DNA of 64,000 bases from assembly GCF_008831285.2 (NCBI RefSeq), contig NC_045142.1:25991876-26055875 (forward strand), in the 5' to 3' direction. A program made the translations under genes and the position numbers. The notes under the pieces were generated by a model, which did not search any database, was not told where the DNA came from, and saw nothing but the letters and a program-made list of their open reading frames with translations. Below are positions 1 to 10,329 of this stretch, one piece after another. The first letter of the stretch is position 1; each line of letters starts with the position of its first letter. The stretch is from Nymphaea colorata (taxonomy: Eukaryota; Streptophyta; Magnoliopsida; Nymphaeales; Nymphaeaceae).

Positions 1-1800
1 CTTGTCAAAACATTTGGCGGGTTGGTGTTGATCATGCAGGTCTACTGAACCATGAGGTGTAGAAGTCCACGGTTACTTAGAATACAAGTAGGAGGAAGCC
101 ATGCATCGTATTTCCCAGTTCTGGTAGGTGTCAATATCCATCCATCATTATCAGGATCTTCCAATTAATTCTAGAAATCAGCCAATCTTCCTAGTGGCTG
201 TTTCAAGTCATGGATTTTTCTTTAAAAAAGAAGAAGAAGAAGTCCTAGGCATTGAAAGGTTCTGGCCATGCAATGTGGTGGACGGAAATTTCCGGCTAAC
301 TTCCAATTGAATGCCATCTTGGATTACCGAGCACGTTTTTGTTTGAATTCGGGATTGAATTTTTTATGTGGAAAATGTGATCTCGTGGGGAAAGTAGGAC
401 CAGAAATTGAAAGTTTGGTGGAGCAGCTTGTGACGTGTTTGTGTCTCAAATGATCAAAATACCATTAAGAAGAAGAAGAGTAGCTGCTTACAAGGGGTCG
501 GAACCCAAAACCCCCATTTGCGGCACTTGCCCAAAAAACTTGTCATTTTCCCTTGAGAAAACAAATGTGGCCTAGGAATTTTAAGCACAAGAAGACTCTA
601 GTTTAACACAATGTTTGGATGGAAGGAAAATGAATGAAAGGGAATGAAAAGGAATGAGAAAGGAATCAAATGTAAAGGAAAGAGGTCATTATAAAGCTTG
701 TTTGGATAGAAAGAAAAAAAATGATAAAAATTTTAATATAAGAGCCCGACTCCGACGTCATGTGTACATCAATATCATCTTACCTCGTCCAACTCAAATC
801 CAAACCCAGATCCAATTTGAAAGGTAAGAGCCCGACTCCGACCTTCTTTCACGAGAGGATGACGCCGGTGACGGACCGATACTGTTTGCTAAATCGGAAT
901 TCTTCATCGAATTCTTTTGAAAACGTTCCAGGTGATTGACTCAGCCCTTCCGTTCTGTGTTGGGCGGCAATGCTCACGTCAAGGAGTTGTCGTTTATTGG
1001 CACGTCAAGTAGTTGTCGGCCCTCGCACGGCCACAAATGAATTCTAAATAATAAAGTCAAGTCATTCCAAATATATGCCTTTCTCTAGAATATTAAATTC
1101 ATAATTGGATTAGTCAAACTGCTAATCTCCTTATCCTTTTCGCTAGAATATTAATTTCATTGAATTCTTTCAATCTCTCTCTCTCTCTCTCTCTCTCTTA
1201 TCTGACATGAAATATTGAATACATCAATGTCGTATATGTGCATAATGTCCAAATGCATATTACTAAAGAATTAATGGTAGCAGGATGTCTAATGAATTAG
1301 ATTTTATAAGCGGAAAATTAAAGTCTTAAGATTGAAACTGCTGCACCATTTGTTCCACAAATCTCACTTTCATAATTTCTTGTTCTGAATGCAATCGTTC
1401 TTGTCATAATTCCACGCCTATTCACGGGTTCCGTTTGAGAAGAACGAGCACAAAGGTTTTCCCGTTTGCTGCATGTCATGAACAGTATATAACATAACAC
1501 AAGCAAATGTGTGCACATGACGTGCTTAACTATATGTTAGGTTCATCTGAAAAATAATATTCGCAGAGGCGAGGATGAAAAGCGAAATCTCACCGACATC
1601 ACAGCTCACGTCAGTGAAAGGTGGCGCCCGCTTTCTGCCCTTTAACGGCGGTCCCTTGGTTGGTGAATAAAACGAACACCTTTTTAAATCCTTATTGTCA
1701 AAAAATGTCAGTAAATCACGAACCTGGTTGGCATAATTGACATGGTAATCCCAAATTGAATCATTGAACAGTGGACAAAATGTTGTAGTCAATGAATCAA
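1..1800. repeat. Array spacer block S (copy 1)
   Basis: This is noncoding spacer sequence. It begins with the motif tttggcgggttggtg, then a stretch ending in catcgtatttcccagttctgg, a middle part with ttcccttgagaaaacaaa, a CT microsatellite near 1172-1200 and a distal part with ctgcaccatttg and gttcatctgaaaa. The same ordered motifs recur at 4080-5500, 10330-12460, 25970-28560, 34500-36060 and 48950-49790, so S is part of the tandemly duplicated pectin methylesterase unit. No gene is visible in it; the short open frames at 128-453 differ between copies. Confidence 0.75.
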
Positions 1801-1995
1801 AATGGAACACATTTTTCTCTTAAAAGGACGTCCTTGCTTTTTGTCTTTGGGGGTATTATTGTTATTTCTGAACTTTTTTTTTCAAGAGGTACATCCTGTC
1901 TTTTAGCTCCGGTTTGATGCATAAAAAGTTTTTTGCATGGAAAAATGTTCAAAAAAGAAATTCTAGAAAAGTGTACGGAAGAAAAAAAATTGTCT

Positions 1996-2117
1996 AAAAA
2001 AGTCGCACTTAAAGAAGTCTGACTTTTTTGTATAGGAAATTTTTCCAAATTCAATGAAAAAAGTCGCACTTAAAGAAGTCTGACTTTTTTGTGTAGGAAT
2101 TTTTTCCAAATTCAATG
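1996..2117. repeat. 61-bp tandem duplication, two copies
   Basis: Two adjacent 61-bp copies (1996-2056 and 2057-2117) differ at only a few positions. Each begins with A6-GTC and carries GAC-T6 about 20 bases later, so each copy can fold into a short hairpin. The stretch 1801-2519 around it is AT-rich, ends in a (TA)n run at about 2464-2516, and has no recognisable gene. Confidence 0.9.
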
Positions 2118-2463
2118 AAAAATGCATGGTAAAATTTCTTGTATTTAATGCTATACAAACTTGAAAAAAATCTAAGTTACACAATATTTAGGGTCCTTAG
2201 CCTAGTGACAAGCGCAGTAGAAAGAGAGAGGTAATATAAAAAATGATAATAACATGCCAAGAAATTAAAGGAAACAGCGAGCAATATAAAGAAACAAAAA
2301 ATACAAATCTCCCATGTCCGTAGAATCTATTGCCAATGTTGTTAATACCGCTTGAGACTTTCAAATTTCTACATGTAGTAATAGGTAGTCCTTTAATTTG
2401 AAAACATCGATAAAATTACGATAACACAAATAATGTTATAGTTTTAATTCTTAGCCATCACAT

Positions 2464-2464
2464 A

Positions 2465-2516
<52 letters not shown>
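2464..2516. repeat. (TA)n microsatellite
   Basis: This is an uninterrupted TA run. Comparable TA or TA/GA runs lie at about 3590-3636, 7382-7416, 9521-9562, 15690-15722, 33640-33715, 36180-36206, 47900-47980 and 51983-52009. Most sit at junctions between spacer blocks. Confidence 0.95.
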
Positions 2517-2517
<1 letters not shown>

Positions 2518-2519
2518 AT

Positions 2520-3310
2520 GAGCATGTCAGCTTTCTTGTAGAAGAAGGTTTAGTTAGTGGATAGGAAGGATATGATACCAAACCAAATATTTATTCCCTC
2601 TTTCTTTTTGGTCGCAACAGCGGTCTTGCGCAACCACACAGATGAAGTCCCCAGATTCTTATATTTCCTGCGTAGAGTAATTCCCATCGAATCGTTCTCC
2701 CTCTGTCAAAAGTCTTCCAACTCTGATTCTGTCTGGACTCAATGCCATGGACTCATGATTTTAGAAGTTGATTTTGAATTTCCTTTTCTCTTAAGACCTA
2801 CCAACAAGTAGAAAAAAAAAATGAAGGGTATGTGACGAAGAGCAAGTGATATTTTTGAACTCGTTCTCTATACACATATATTATAAGGAATGAGTAAAAC
2901 CAATGTTGGGGAATCGGATTTTTCAGGGCGCTTTTCTTTTCGGTCTTCTACTTGCTAGCTTTAGGTTTTGTCCATCTGCTGGCTTCCAAAGGGCTGCCAT
3001 GATCTGTCTCTTGAGGCATCAATTTTGACTCGATGGACTTTGGCATGCAGGTTTGATACTCTGCCGCAGTCCATGGACATAGGCAATCTTAGACGTACAA
3101 GTTACCTCCACCCAACGAACACATTCAAAGAGCCCACTCTTGCACTGCCCCGTTTGTATTCTCTCACCATTCTGTGTGTAGATCTTCTCAAACTCGTTTT
3201 CACCCATGGTGGTGAAGCTTGCATGTCCTATCTACTTTACTTCAGACCTTCCTGTTCGGCCGCGAACATATATAAAAGCTGTGCGGGTCTTGCTTGTTTC
3301 AAGTTTTCGT
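2520..3310. repeat. Array spacer block V (copy 1)
   Basis: The block starts near catgtcagctttcttg, carries gaacccaaagaagg-like and agacgtacaagttacctcc motifs, and ends at a cttcctgttcgg sequence followed by acatatataaa. Fuller copies are at 16190-17180 and 43200-44100, and shorter ones at 28795-29100 and 36200-36540. In the other four places a PME 3' end, or the remnant of one, follows V on the plus strand. The 114-codon open frame at 2968-3312 is not kept intact in the other copies, so I treat it as chance. Confidence 0.7.
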
Positions 3311-3588
3311 AGTCTGAATTTAAGTAGTATGAAAAAATTGGAGTTGAATGTCCCGATTATTTAAAATTTTTTTGTTGTAATTGAAGCTCAACTGGAGGGT
3401 CACGAGAAACAGAGGGTCTTTACCGACGTTTCTACCTAGGCAATTCAGCTTCAATAACAACAAAAAATTTTCCACGAGAAACAAACGCGTGCTGATAAGA
3501 TACAAATTAATTTAACCAAATTACTAAAGTAAAAAATTGTTCCACCTCGTCTTTCTCTTTCTCTCTCCTCTGTCGGGGAGCCTCTTCA

Positions 3589-3639
<51 letters not shown>
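3311..3639. other. Junction sequence where a PME 3' end would be expected
   Basis: The left part (to about 3440) matches the sequence that follows block V upstream of copy G's 3' end (about 44090-44210). It then passes into unrelated AT-rich and CT-rich sequence and a (TA)n run, and block X follows. No PME coding sequence remains. I see no gene here. Confidence 0.4.
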
Positions 3640-3642
<3 letters not shown>

Positions 3643-3830
3643 TCATCATAGGCATGTTACTGTAATGTGACACATATTGACTTGCACGCCGCCGTATCCA
3701 CCGTCCGTTCTCTTCCGCCGGATTATGTGCTATGACTTTTCACATGACGCGCAAATGATACGTCGCTTCTTTTTAAAAAATTTTCTCAAACGTACGATAT
3801 GTCCATTATGTCCCCAGGGTTCAGCCTGAA
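3640..3830. repeat. Array spacer block X (copy 1)
   Basis: The block is marked by atgttcat, ggcatgttactg and gacttttcacatgacgcgcaaatg. Related sequence occurs at about 9590-9740, 21425-21560, 25215-25400, 34325-34500 and 48475-48640. In the intact units X lies upstream (5') of a minus-strand PME gene and before block S. It is noncoding. Confidence 0.6.
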
Positions 3831-4079
3831 TTTTCATCTATTAATTCGAAACTAATCAGCATGCATCAAAGGTCTAAATAAATCTACTCAAGTATCGTTT
3901 GCAGTCAAATATCGTTATTTGGATTTAGTTTTGGATCTGTATACTCTTTTCGGGTGCAATTAAGAATCGAATGTGGACTTCTTTAACAGGTCCAGCTAAA
4001 TAGAACAAAGTTGGATCTATAATCGGGGTATATCTTATCCATATACAACCCAACATAAGATCAAAATATATAAACTCAA

Positions 4080-4471
4080 ACATGGTTTATAAGGGATGCT
4101 TGATCAAAGTAGATCGGAGACAAGCATGTTTGGCGGGTGGGTGGCAGATGAAGATCTGTGTAGAAGTCCATGGCGACTTGCATGTTGCTGTAGGAGGAAG
4201 CAATGCATCATATTTCCCAGTTCTGGTACATGTCAATATCGTTCCATCCAAGTCACGGATTTTTCTTTGGAAAAAATAAAAGAAGAAGAAGGCCTGGGCG
4301 TTGGAAGGTCCCTTGTCATCCAACGTCGGGGGAGACTGAAATTTCTGGACAAGTGCGAAATGAAAGCCATCTCGCACTGCCGACTCCACGTTTGTTTTAA
4401 CGCGGGAATGAATTTTTATGTGGAAAATGTGATCACATGAACATAGGACCCAGAGATGGGAAGGATGTTGG

Positions 4472-4515
<44 letters not shown>

Positions 4516-5500
4516 TGTATGACATAAAATTTTGCATTCATCAATGGCATATAGGTGCATAAATAGTGAAACTCCTGCACCATTTGATTCACAAATCTCA
4601 CTTTTATAACTTGTTTGAATTCAATAGTTCTTGACATAATTCTAAACCAACTTACGGGTTGCGTTTGTGAAGAACGACTTGAAAGTTGTTCCAAAGACTG
4701 ACTACCAGCCATTTTATGTCTAGATGAAGTGCAAGGAATGTTGCAGTAGTGGTTATTGAAAATGCTCAAGCATGGACTTTAGTTGGTCTTCTAAGCGGAC
4801 AGTTATCAGTCTTTTAGACGAGCAAGAAACCTACTGTAACATTGATTGCCCAATTTTGAACTATTGTCAAAGTTTTGGTCGTAACACTAAAGTCTGTCAC
4901 TTTGCTACAAGTCATGAACAGTGTAGCGTGTAACACAATATTGTTAGTTAATGGTTCCACACTTTTTAAGTATCTTTGATAGCAGTAAGATCAATTATAT
5001 TCATCGAATAAAATGCGCGTCCGATTAAAAGATCTTGCAGATAAAATTATGCACCCAAAATGACTTTAGATGACTGGAAAAGCCGGGTGACACCAATGGA
5101 AACAAAGTTTTAAAGAACATTCTAAGAAATTATGTGCACATATGACGTGTTTAACTGTATGTTAAGTTCATCTGAAAAGAATATTCACAAGTGCAAGGAT
5201 GAAAAGAACACCAATGAAGGTTGAAGATGACGCAGGGGAAAGGTCGCCGATTATTACTTCAGTGAAGTAATCCGGTACCGTCCTTCTTCACTGAAGCATG
5301 CGTAGCGGACAATACCTCTTTTTATGTCAACAACTCGTGTCAGTGGAAGACGACGGCCGCCTCTTCTCTTTAGCGGCGGTTTCTTAACGCAACTGAACAT
5401 TAGTTTGATTAATAAACCGGACTCCTCTTTAAGTCATTATGTTAAAATATGTCAGTAAATCACAAACAGTGGAATGCTGGTTGACAAAAGGGAAACGTTG
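4080..5500. repeat. Array spacer block S (copy 2)
   Basis: This repeats the ordered motifs of 1-1800. It includes a (CT)n run at about 4471-4512 that produces low-complexity open frames on both strands. No credible gene is present. The next 500 bases (5501-6010) are AT-rich and show nothing I can identify. Confidence 0.7.
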
Positions 5501-6009
5501 TTGTTATGCTTTAAGGAACCAAGGAAAAAAAATAAAACTTATGCATGCTTTCATTATTCCATCAAATTAAACATGCATGGTTCTGTTTCTTAAAAATTTA
5601 CCTTTTATATACTTTTAAATATATTCCCATTGAGATATAGGAAAATTAATCTAAAATTTTTATGGATAAGGGTTTGAAAATCAAGGGCATTACTGATTAT
5701 ATAGCTTTGGGATCAGTACAAAGATATCAATTACATACATATATAAATTTAAAAATCAATTAAGTTTCTTTAGGCATTTTAGTCTATATGTTTATGTGTG
5801 TCTAAAAAATTATATAAGGACATGTTCGTTTCTGTGGGCAGCTTGTTCATGACATGGTAGTCAGGTGGACCTCCTTTTCACTATTTATTTCATCAAATTA
5901 GCATTATGAGAAATGTGGATCACTACTAGTTTACCTATCTTTGATTTTACCGTTTTGTGCTAAATGAAAAATTGGCGCATCTAAACTATATACTTTAAGT
6001 TTGATGTTA

Positions 6010-6245
6010 AGGGACATAACACAGTGGTCTTACCAACACAGCTGGTTAGACCCGTGATGTGGAAATCTCAAGTCGCCAGTTCTATATTGTCATGAATGTT
6101 AATGTGATGGGCCACAATCAAGTGGGGCGCGACATCAAGCTAAAGATGCTCTTACTTCACCCTAGTTCCCAATGCAACTCTTAACCCTGGATACAAGGAA
6201 AAGAGCGGGGTGCCTTCAGGCACTTTTTGATGGTTATAGTCTTCT
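6010..6245 (+). mobile_element. Possible tRNA-derived SINE remnant
   Basis: The segment begins near cacagtggtctt and has an A-box-like cagctggttaga followed about 35 bases later by a weak B-box-like gccagttctatatt, the spacing expected of a tRNA-type internal promoter. No clear poly-A tail or target-site duplication is visible. An unrelated repeat is an equally reasonable reading. Confidence 0.3.
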
Positions 6246-6412
6246 CCATTGTCACCTGAAAAATGAAAAATTGTAGCATTTCTTAAGTAAACCCTTTAGG
6301 AATGTATATAACATATGTGTATGATGTTGTTTTCTTTTTCCCCTGCCTTATTTTCATAAAGAACATCCAAATGCTCACTACCATAAAAAAATCCACTCGA
6401 GGGAAAGATTTG

Positions 6413-6418
6413 TTTATT
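6413..6418 (-). terminator. Possible poly(A) signal of PME copy A
   Basis: TTTATT on the plus strand reads AATAAA on the minus strand, about 125 bases downstream of the copy A stop codon. The match is to the plain consensus only; there is no other support. Confidence 0.35.
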
Positions 6419-6541
6419 TAAACGTGTGCAAACAATTCCATCTTCAAATCCAACTTGCAAATATCTTTGCCCCTTCTTCTAACTCACACCTACATCAACA
6501 ATCAAACGAATGAAAGACAAGCAAGCAGGATTTCTACTGAT

Positions 6542-7380
6542 CTAAAGCAGCCCAGCTGTGAATGGCACAATCGTTCTAGGCAACCAAGCACCACCCTGCA
6601 CAAAACTAGACACAGTGAAACGTTTGGCATCATTGGCAGCCATCACATGGAATCCGGGCCACTTAACCCTTCCAGCAGTGGCGGAACCAGGGCCTCGGTT
6701 GTCGTACTCCCCATAATACAACGTATCGAGCGCAAAATTTCCGGTCCAAGCAGACCAACCAGCTGGATCAATCAAGCTACCAAGGTTAGACTTCATGAAC
6801 ACTACTCTTGAGTACTGCCTCCATGGCCGGCCAAGAAAAGTTATGACGGATTTCCCGGATAATTCAGGAGCAGCCAGGACATTGCAGTTGATGAAGGAGG
6901 TGCCGGTGTTCTGATTGGGGTCGGACCTCCCTTGAGCCGTGACGGTATTGACATTTCCGTTAGGGAGTCGGGCGTAGAGGTTGCAGTTCTGGAAGACGGC
7001 TGCCGCGTTGCCGAAGATGAAGTCTACGGTGCCGTAGACGTCGCAGTCTCTGTAGAACTGACGGAGGGAAAGGGCGTAGAGAGTATCTTGGTAGCCCTCG
7101 AAGCTGCAGCGGTAGAAAGCGGAGAGGTCGCCACCATTTCGAACAGCAACCGCTTGGCCCTTGGTTCGCCCCGCCGTGTTCCTGACGGTGATACCGATCG
7201 CTACGAAGCCTTGGCCCAGCACAGCTGCAACAATGGTGGCTACATAAGAAATCGCTTTTCTACGTCGTCAAACTGACTATGGCAATATTTCTTAAATGGA
7301 CTGGCTACAAGCTTCACCACGCAAGCTTTGACCTGAGCGTACGCGTAGATGGAGTCAATGATAAATTCTAAGGTCCTAAC

Positions 7381-7419
<39 letters not shown>

Positions 7420-9121
7420 GTTAGTAAATTTAATTTCATACCATACTTCCAACTGTATGTGCAGCTTACTTTAGATTCTTAATATTATCATGCCTTTGAG
7501 CATTTGGTAAAGATGTTTCTTTTGTTCTGGCACGCACTTTAACGGTTGACAAATGTGTGTTTTTATGATATACAGGAAGTTTTCCATAAACCAGATCACA
7601 TTCGTCCAAACTTCATGTCTCGAAGTCTTGGGAATTGTATATAAAAACAATGATTTTTTGGCACGGATAACCAGAATTCTATCATCTGAAAAAAGTTCCT
7701 CGTCGAACTGGATTTCTATGCAACGAGAAATTTTTGGGTGTACATTCACATTTTAAATCCATATAAAACATCAGGATTCTGAGGGTTTCTGACCTGGAAA
7801 CTGATCTATGTGCTTACTTTTATTAAGAAACGGTCTTCTATCTTTTTATGCTTCATTATCGAACATCCATTTGTTTATTCATATTCAAAATATTTCTTAA
7901 GTTAGGAGTAGCATTGTTAATTCAGCAGTACAATTGGCACTTTTTGATGCTCATGTTACTCCCAATGGTGTGGGATTTGAAGGATTCCTTATCAAAGAAT
8001 ATAAAAAAATAAAGGTTATCAGAATCAACAAAATATATTTGAAGAAACTGAGGAAAATTAATTTTGTAACGGGGTATACGGTGAGAACTTCATCGATAAA
8101 CCTATAAAATATGCACCAAGCAGCAGGGACATGAAACCTCACCGAGAGTTGCAGAGTTGAAAGTGGTAGATCCGTCGACGACGTTACGGTTGCCAGTGAT
8201 GATGGTCTTGCCGATTCCGTCACCAACGATCATTATGTACTTCATAGTCGTGGGTATGGTGACGTATTCCCGGTACACTCCTGCCTTCACGTTGATCACA
8301 TAGTAACCCTTGCTCCCGTCGTTGGCCGGAGCAGCAGCAATCGCTTCACTAATGGTGCGGTAATTGCCGCTGCCATCCTGAGCCACCACCACGCTGCCCA
8401 CCGTCTGCAGCGCCATCCTCCTTCCGGCGGCGAAATGAAAGATGTTCCGGTTCACCCAATGAGGAGCGCCATCGCTGCCTACTCTCAGGTCGTCCAGCAA
8501 CTTCCTGCCAGGGTCGACTGCCTTCTTGTGCTTGAAGGGCCAGGAGTTGGTGAGCATGGCGAGCGACACACTGTAGAGCTGAGAGCCATTCATCAACGGA
8601 GCATACAACTTATGACCGCGCTGCAAGAAGGACGCCTGGGTGAGGGCATCCAAGCAAGTGCGCTGGTTGGTGATGATGCCACTCATGAGGGTATGGACCA
8701 GGTCTGCCTGGTCCTCGGCCAGGGTGGTGGAGTCGCAGGAGTCGAGGGTGGAGAGGGAGTTAACCAAGAAATCGGTGGTGAGTTCGGAGAGCAGCAGGCA
8801 ATCCTCGAGAGCCGCTGCCGCTCGTGGGGTGAGGGCAGCCTTATCTCTTATGGTCTCGTTTATGAGGGAAGAGAAGGTGGCTGACTGCTGTAAGGACTTG
8901 TTGATAAGGTACTGGGCATAGCCATAGAAGTTGGAGAGGGACTGACTGGGCAAGAGGGACTGACAGAAGGAAGGATCGGTAGTGAAGTTGCAAGCGTGGT
9001 CTGGACTGACGGGGGCAGGAGCACTGAAGTTTTGAGAGATGGAAGAAGGGAAGAGGAGGGTGAGGGTGAGGAAGATGAGAGGGATGAAACTCATGGTAAA
9101 GGTCGTTGCAGAAGCCACCAT
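6542..9121 (-). CDS. PME: Pectin methylesterase with inhibitor pro-domain, copy A (chimeric)
   Basis: The enzyme removes methyl esters from homogalacturonan in the cell wall. Exon 1 is 8143-9121 and exon 2 is 6542-7224, joined in phase 1 across a 918-bp GT-AG intron, giving 553 aa. Residues 11-30 look like a signal peptide. The inhibitor-like pro-domain spans about 44-190 (Cys 44, 53, 108, 156), followed by RKLL at 206-209, the usual subtilase processing motif. The catalytic motifs are complete: GVYRE, Q350, YQD at 371-373, GTVDFIFG with the nucleophile Asp394, and LGRPW. Exon 2 differs clearly from the six other copies (for example [11 protein letters not shown], a different loop before LGRPW, and C-terminal AGLL), while exon 1 is almost the same as copy E. 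The start is the ATG at 9121; a longer in-frame start at 9199 lies upstream of the TATA box. The leader is unusually short. Confidence 0.88.
7225..8142 (-). other. Enlarged intron of PME copy A
   Basis: The donor GT is at 8142-8141 and the acceptor AG at 7226-7225. At 918 bp it is seven to eight times longer than the introns of copies B-G. It is AT-rich and contains a (TA)n run at 7382-7416. The open frames inside it (7471-7749 minus, 7553-7756 plus) overlap each other and resemble nothing I know. Confidence 0.8.
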
Positions 9122-9159
9122 CTTGGTTGGTGTTTCATTGGATGGCGAGAAGGCAGCTC

Positions 9160-9167
9160 TATTTATA
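9160..9167 (-). promoter_or_regulatory. TATA box of PME copy A
   Basis: TATAAATA on the minus strand, only 39 bases before the ATG. In the other copies this distance is 77-90 bases. About 40 bases of leader present in copies D and G are absent here. Confidence 0.7.
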
Positions 9168-9516
9168 AACGATCTGCATGGCGTGCGGACGTCGGCCACT
9201 CGGCGGGCACCACAATAATTCGGTAGTCAAAATCCCTATTTTGAATAAGCGGCCAGCCCTTCTCTCTAGATTCAAAGTGTGAAGAGCGGGCAAGGCTCCT
9301 CCGTTGTCCTTGCCCTCAGTCCGCGCACGGAACCCGGAAGGGTTGGCTCCTTCTAAAAAACTAAACATAAAAATAAAAAATACATTCAAATTAAAAAATT
9401 TACTTGTTTTATATAAAAATAAACTGTTGAAACTCTATTTAAAGAAGAGAATTAATCTGACTCATTTGATTTTAATGTCTATTAATGTTATAATAAATTA
9501 AATATCACTATTCAGC

Positions 9517-9566
<50 letters not shown>

Positions 9567-10160
9567 CAGATTGGGTTTTTGTCCTTTAATCAAAGATGGC
9601 TGCTGGACCGTTATGTTGGATGGGTGCAATGTTCACAACTGGCATGTTACTGTGCTTTGGTCCACATGGGCTTTTCTTACAGGCAGCAATATCGATCCCT
9701 TTTTATATTGTGCGCGACGTTGCGCATGCAACTTATGTGCGCCTTAAGAGCGGATGGGATATTTTGGTATTTTTTAAAGAAAAATGTTTTTATTAGTCTT
9801 TTTACTTTTTTTATTTCTATTTTTATTTGTACAAAAAGTTTTCTTTCCAGTATGAATTAGAGGTAATTAACCGAATTAACACACAAAATTTCATGCACTA
9901 ATATGATAAATATAACCTGAATTCAAACAGAAACTTTTATGTACGAATTTAAAACTACATTGTCATGCCCTTAAACTGCATGCTCGTAGATTCTCGGACA
10001 AGTCCTCGACCTAATACGCTGGACCTGTAATGTCCACCGAACTTCATTCCTTTTTTTTTTTCTTTACTTTTTATTTCTTTTAAAAATCAGACGGATTTGA
10101 TGGACGGGTATATCTTATCCATGTATAACCAAACATAAGATGAAAGATCTAAAATCAAAC
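9168..10160. other. Spacer upstream of copy A
   Basis: The first 100 bases are the promoter-proximal sequence shared by the array (aacgatctgcatgg). An AT-rich stretch and a (TA)n run at 9521-9562 follow, then an X block (about 9590-9740), then a T-rich part. No gene is visible. Confidence 0.6.
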
Positions 10161-10164
10161 TTAG

Positions 10165-10285
10165 TAGATAAGCAGGGGTGGAGTCAGGTTTTTTTTTTTC
10201 AGGGATGGGCCAAATGGTCCACGGGTCGGGCCAAGAGGAGCGAAAGGTCGGTCCAAGAAGAGCGGCGGGTCGGGCCAAACTAAAA
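10165..10285. mobile_element. Short GC-rich repeat, possibly hAT-related
   Basis: This short insert begins at agcaggggtggagtcagg and contains repeated ggtcgggcc words, unlike the AT-rich spacer around it. Similar words occur at about 42560-42590, 43985-44010 and 52180-52220. I cannot define both ends, so the family is a guess. Confidence 0.3.
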
Positions 10286-10329
10286 AAATTTGATTTTTTC
10301 AATATAATTTTTTTTTCCTGCGCTCTGAG

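Noticed and set aside
2968-3312. A 114-codon plus-strand open frame in block V
   Set aside because: The corresponding frame is not preserved in the V blocks at 16.2 and 43.2 kb, so it is not under selection.
8435-8884. A 149-codon plus-strand open frame antisense to exon 1, recurring in several PME copies (8435, 13901, 31271, 40649)
   Set aside because: It is the mirror of the conserved PME coding strand. It recurs because the genes are duplicates, and it is broken in copies C, D and G. There is no promoter or splice evidence for it.
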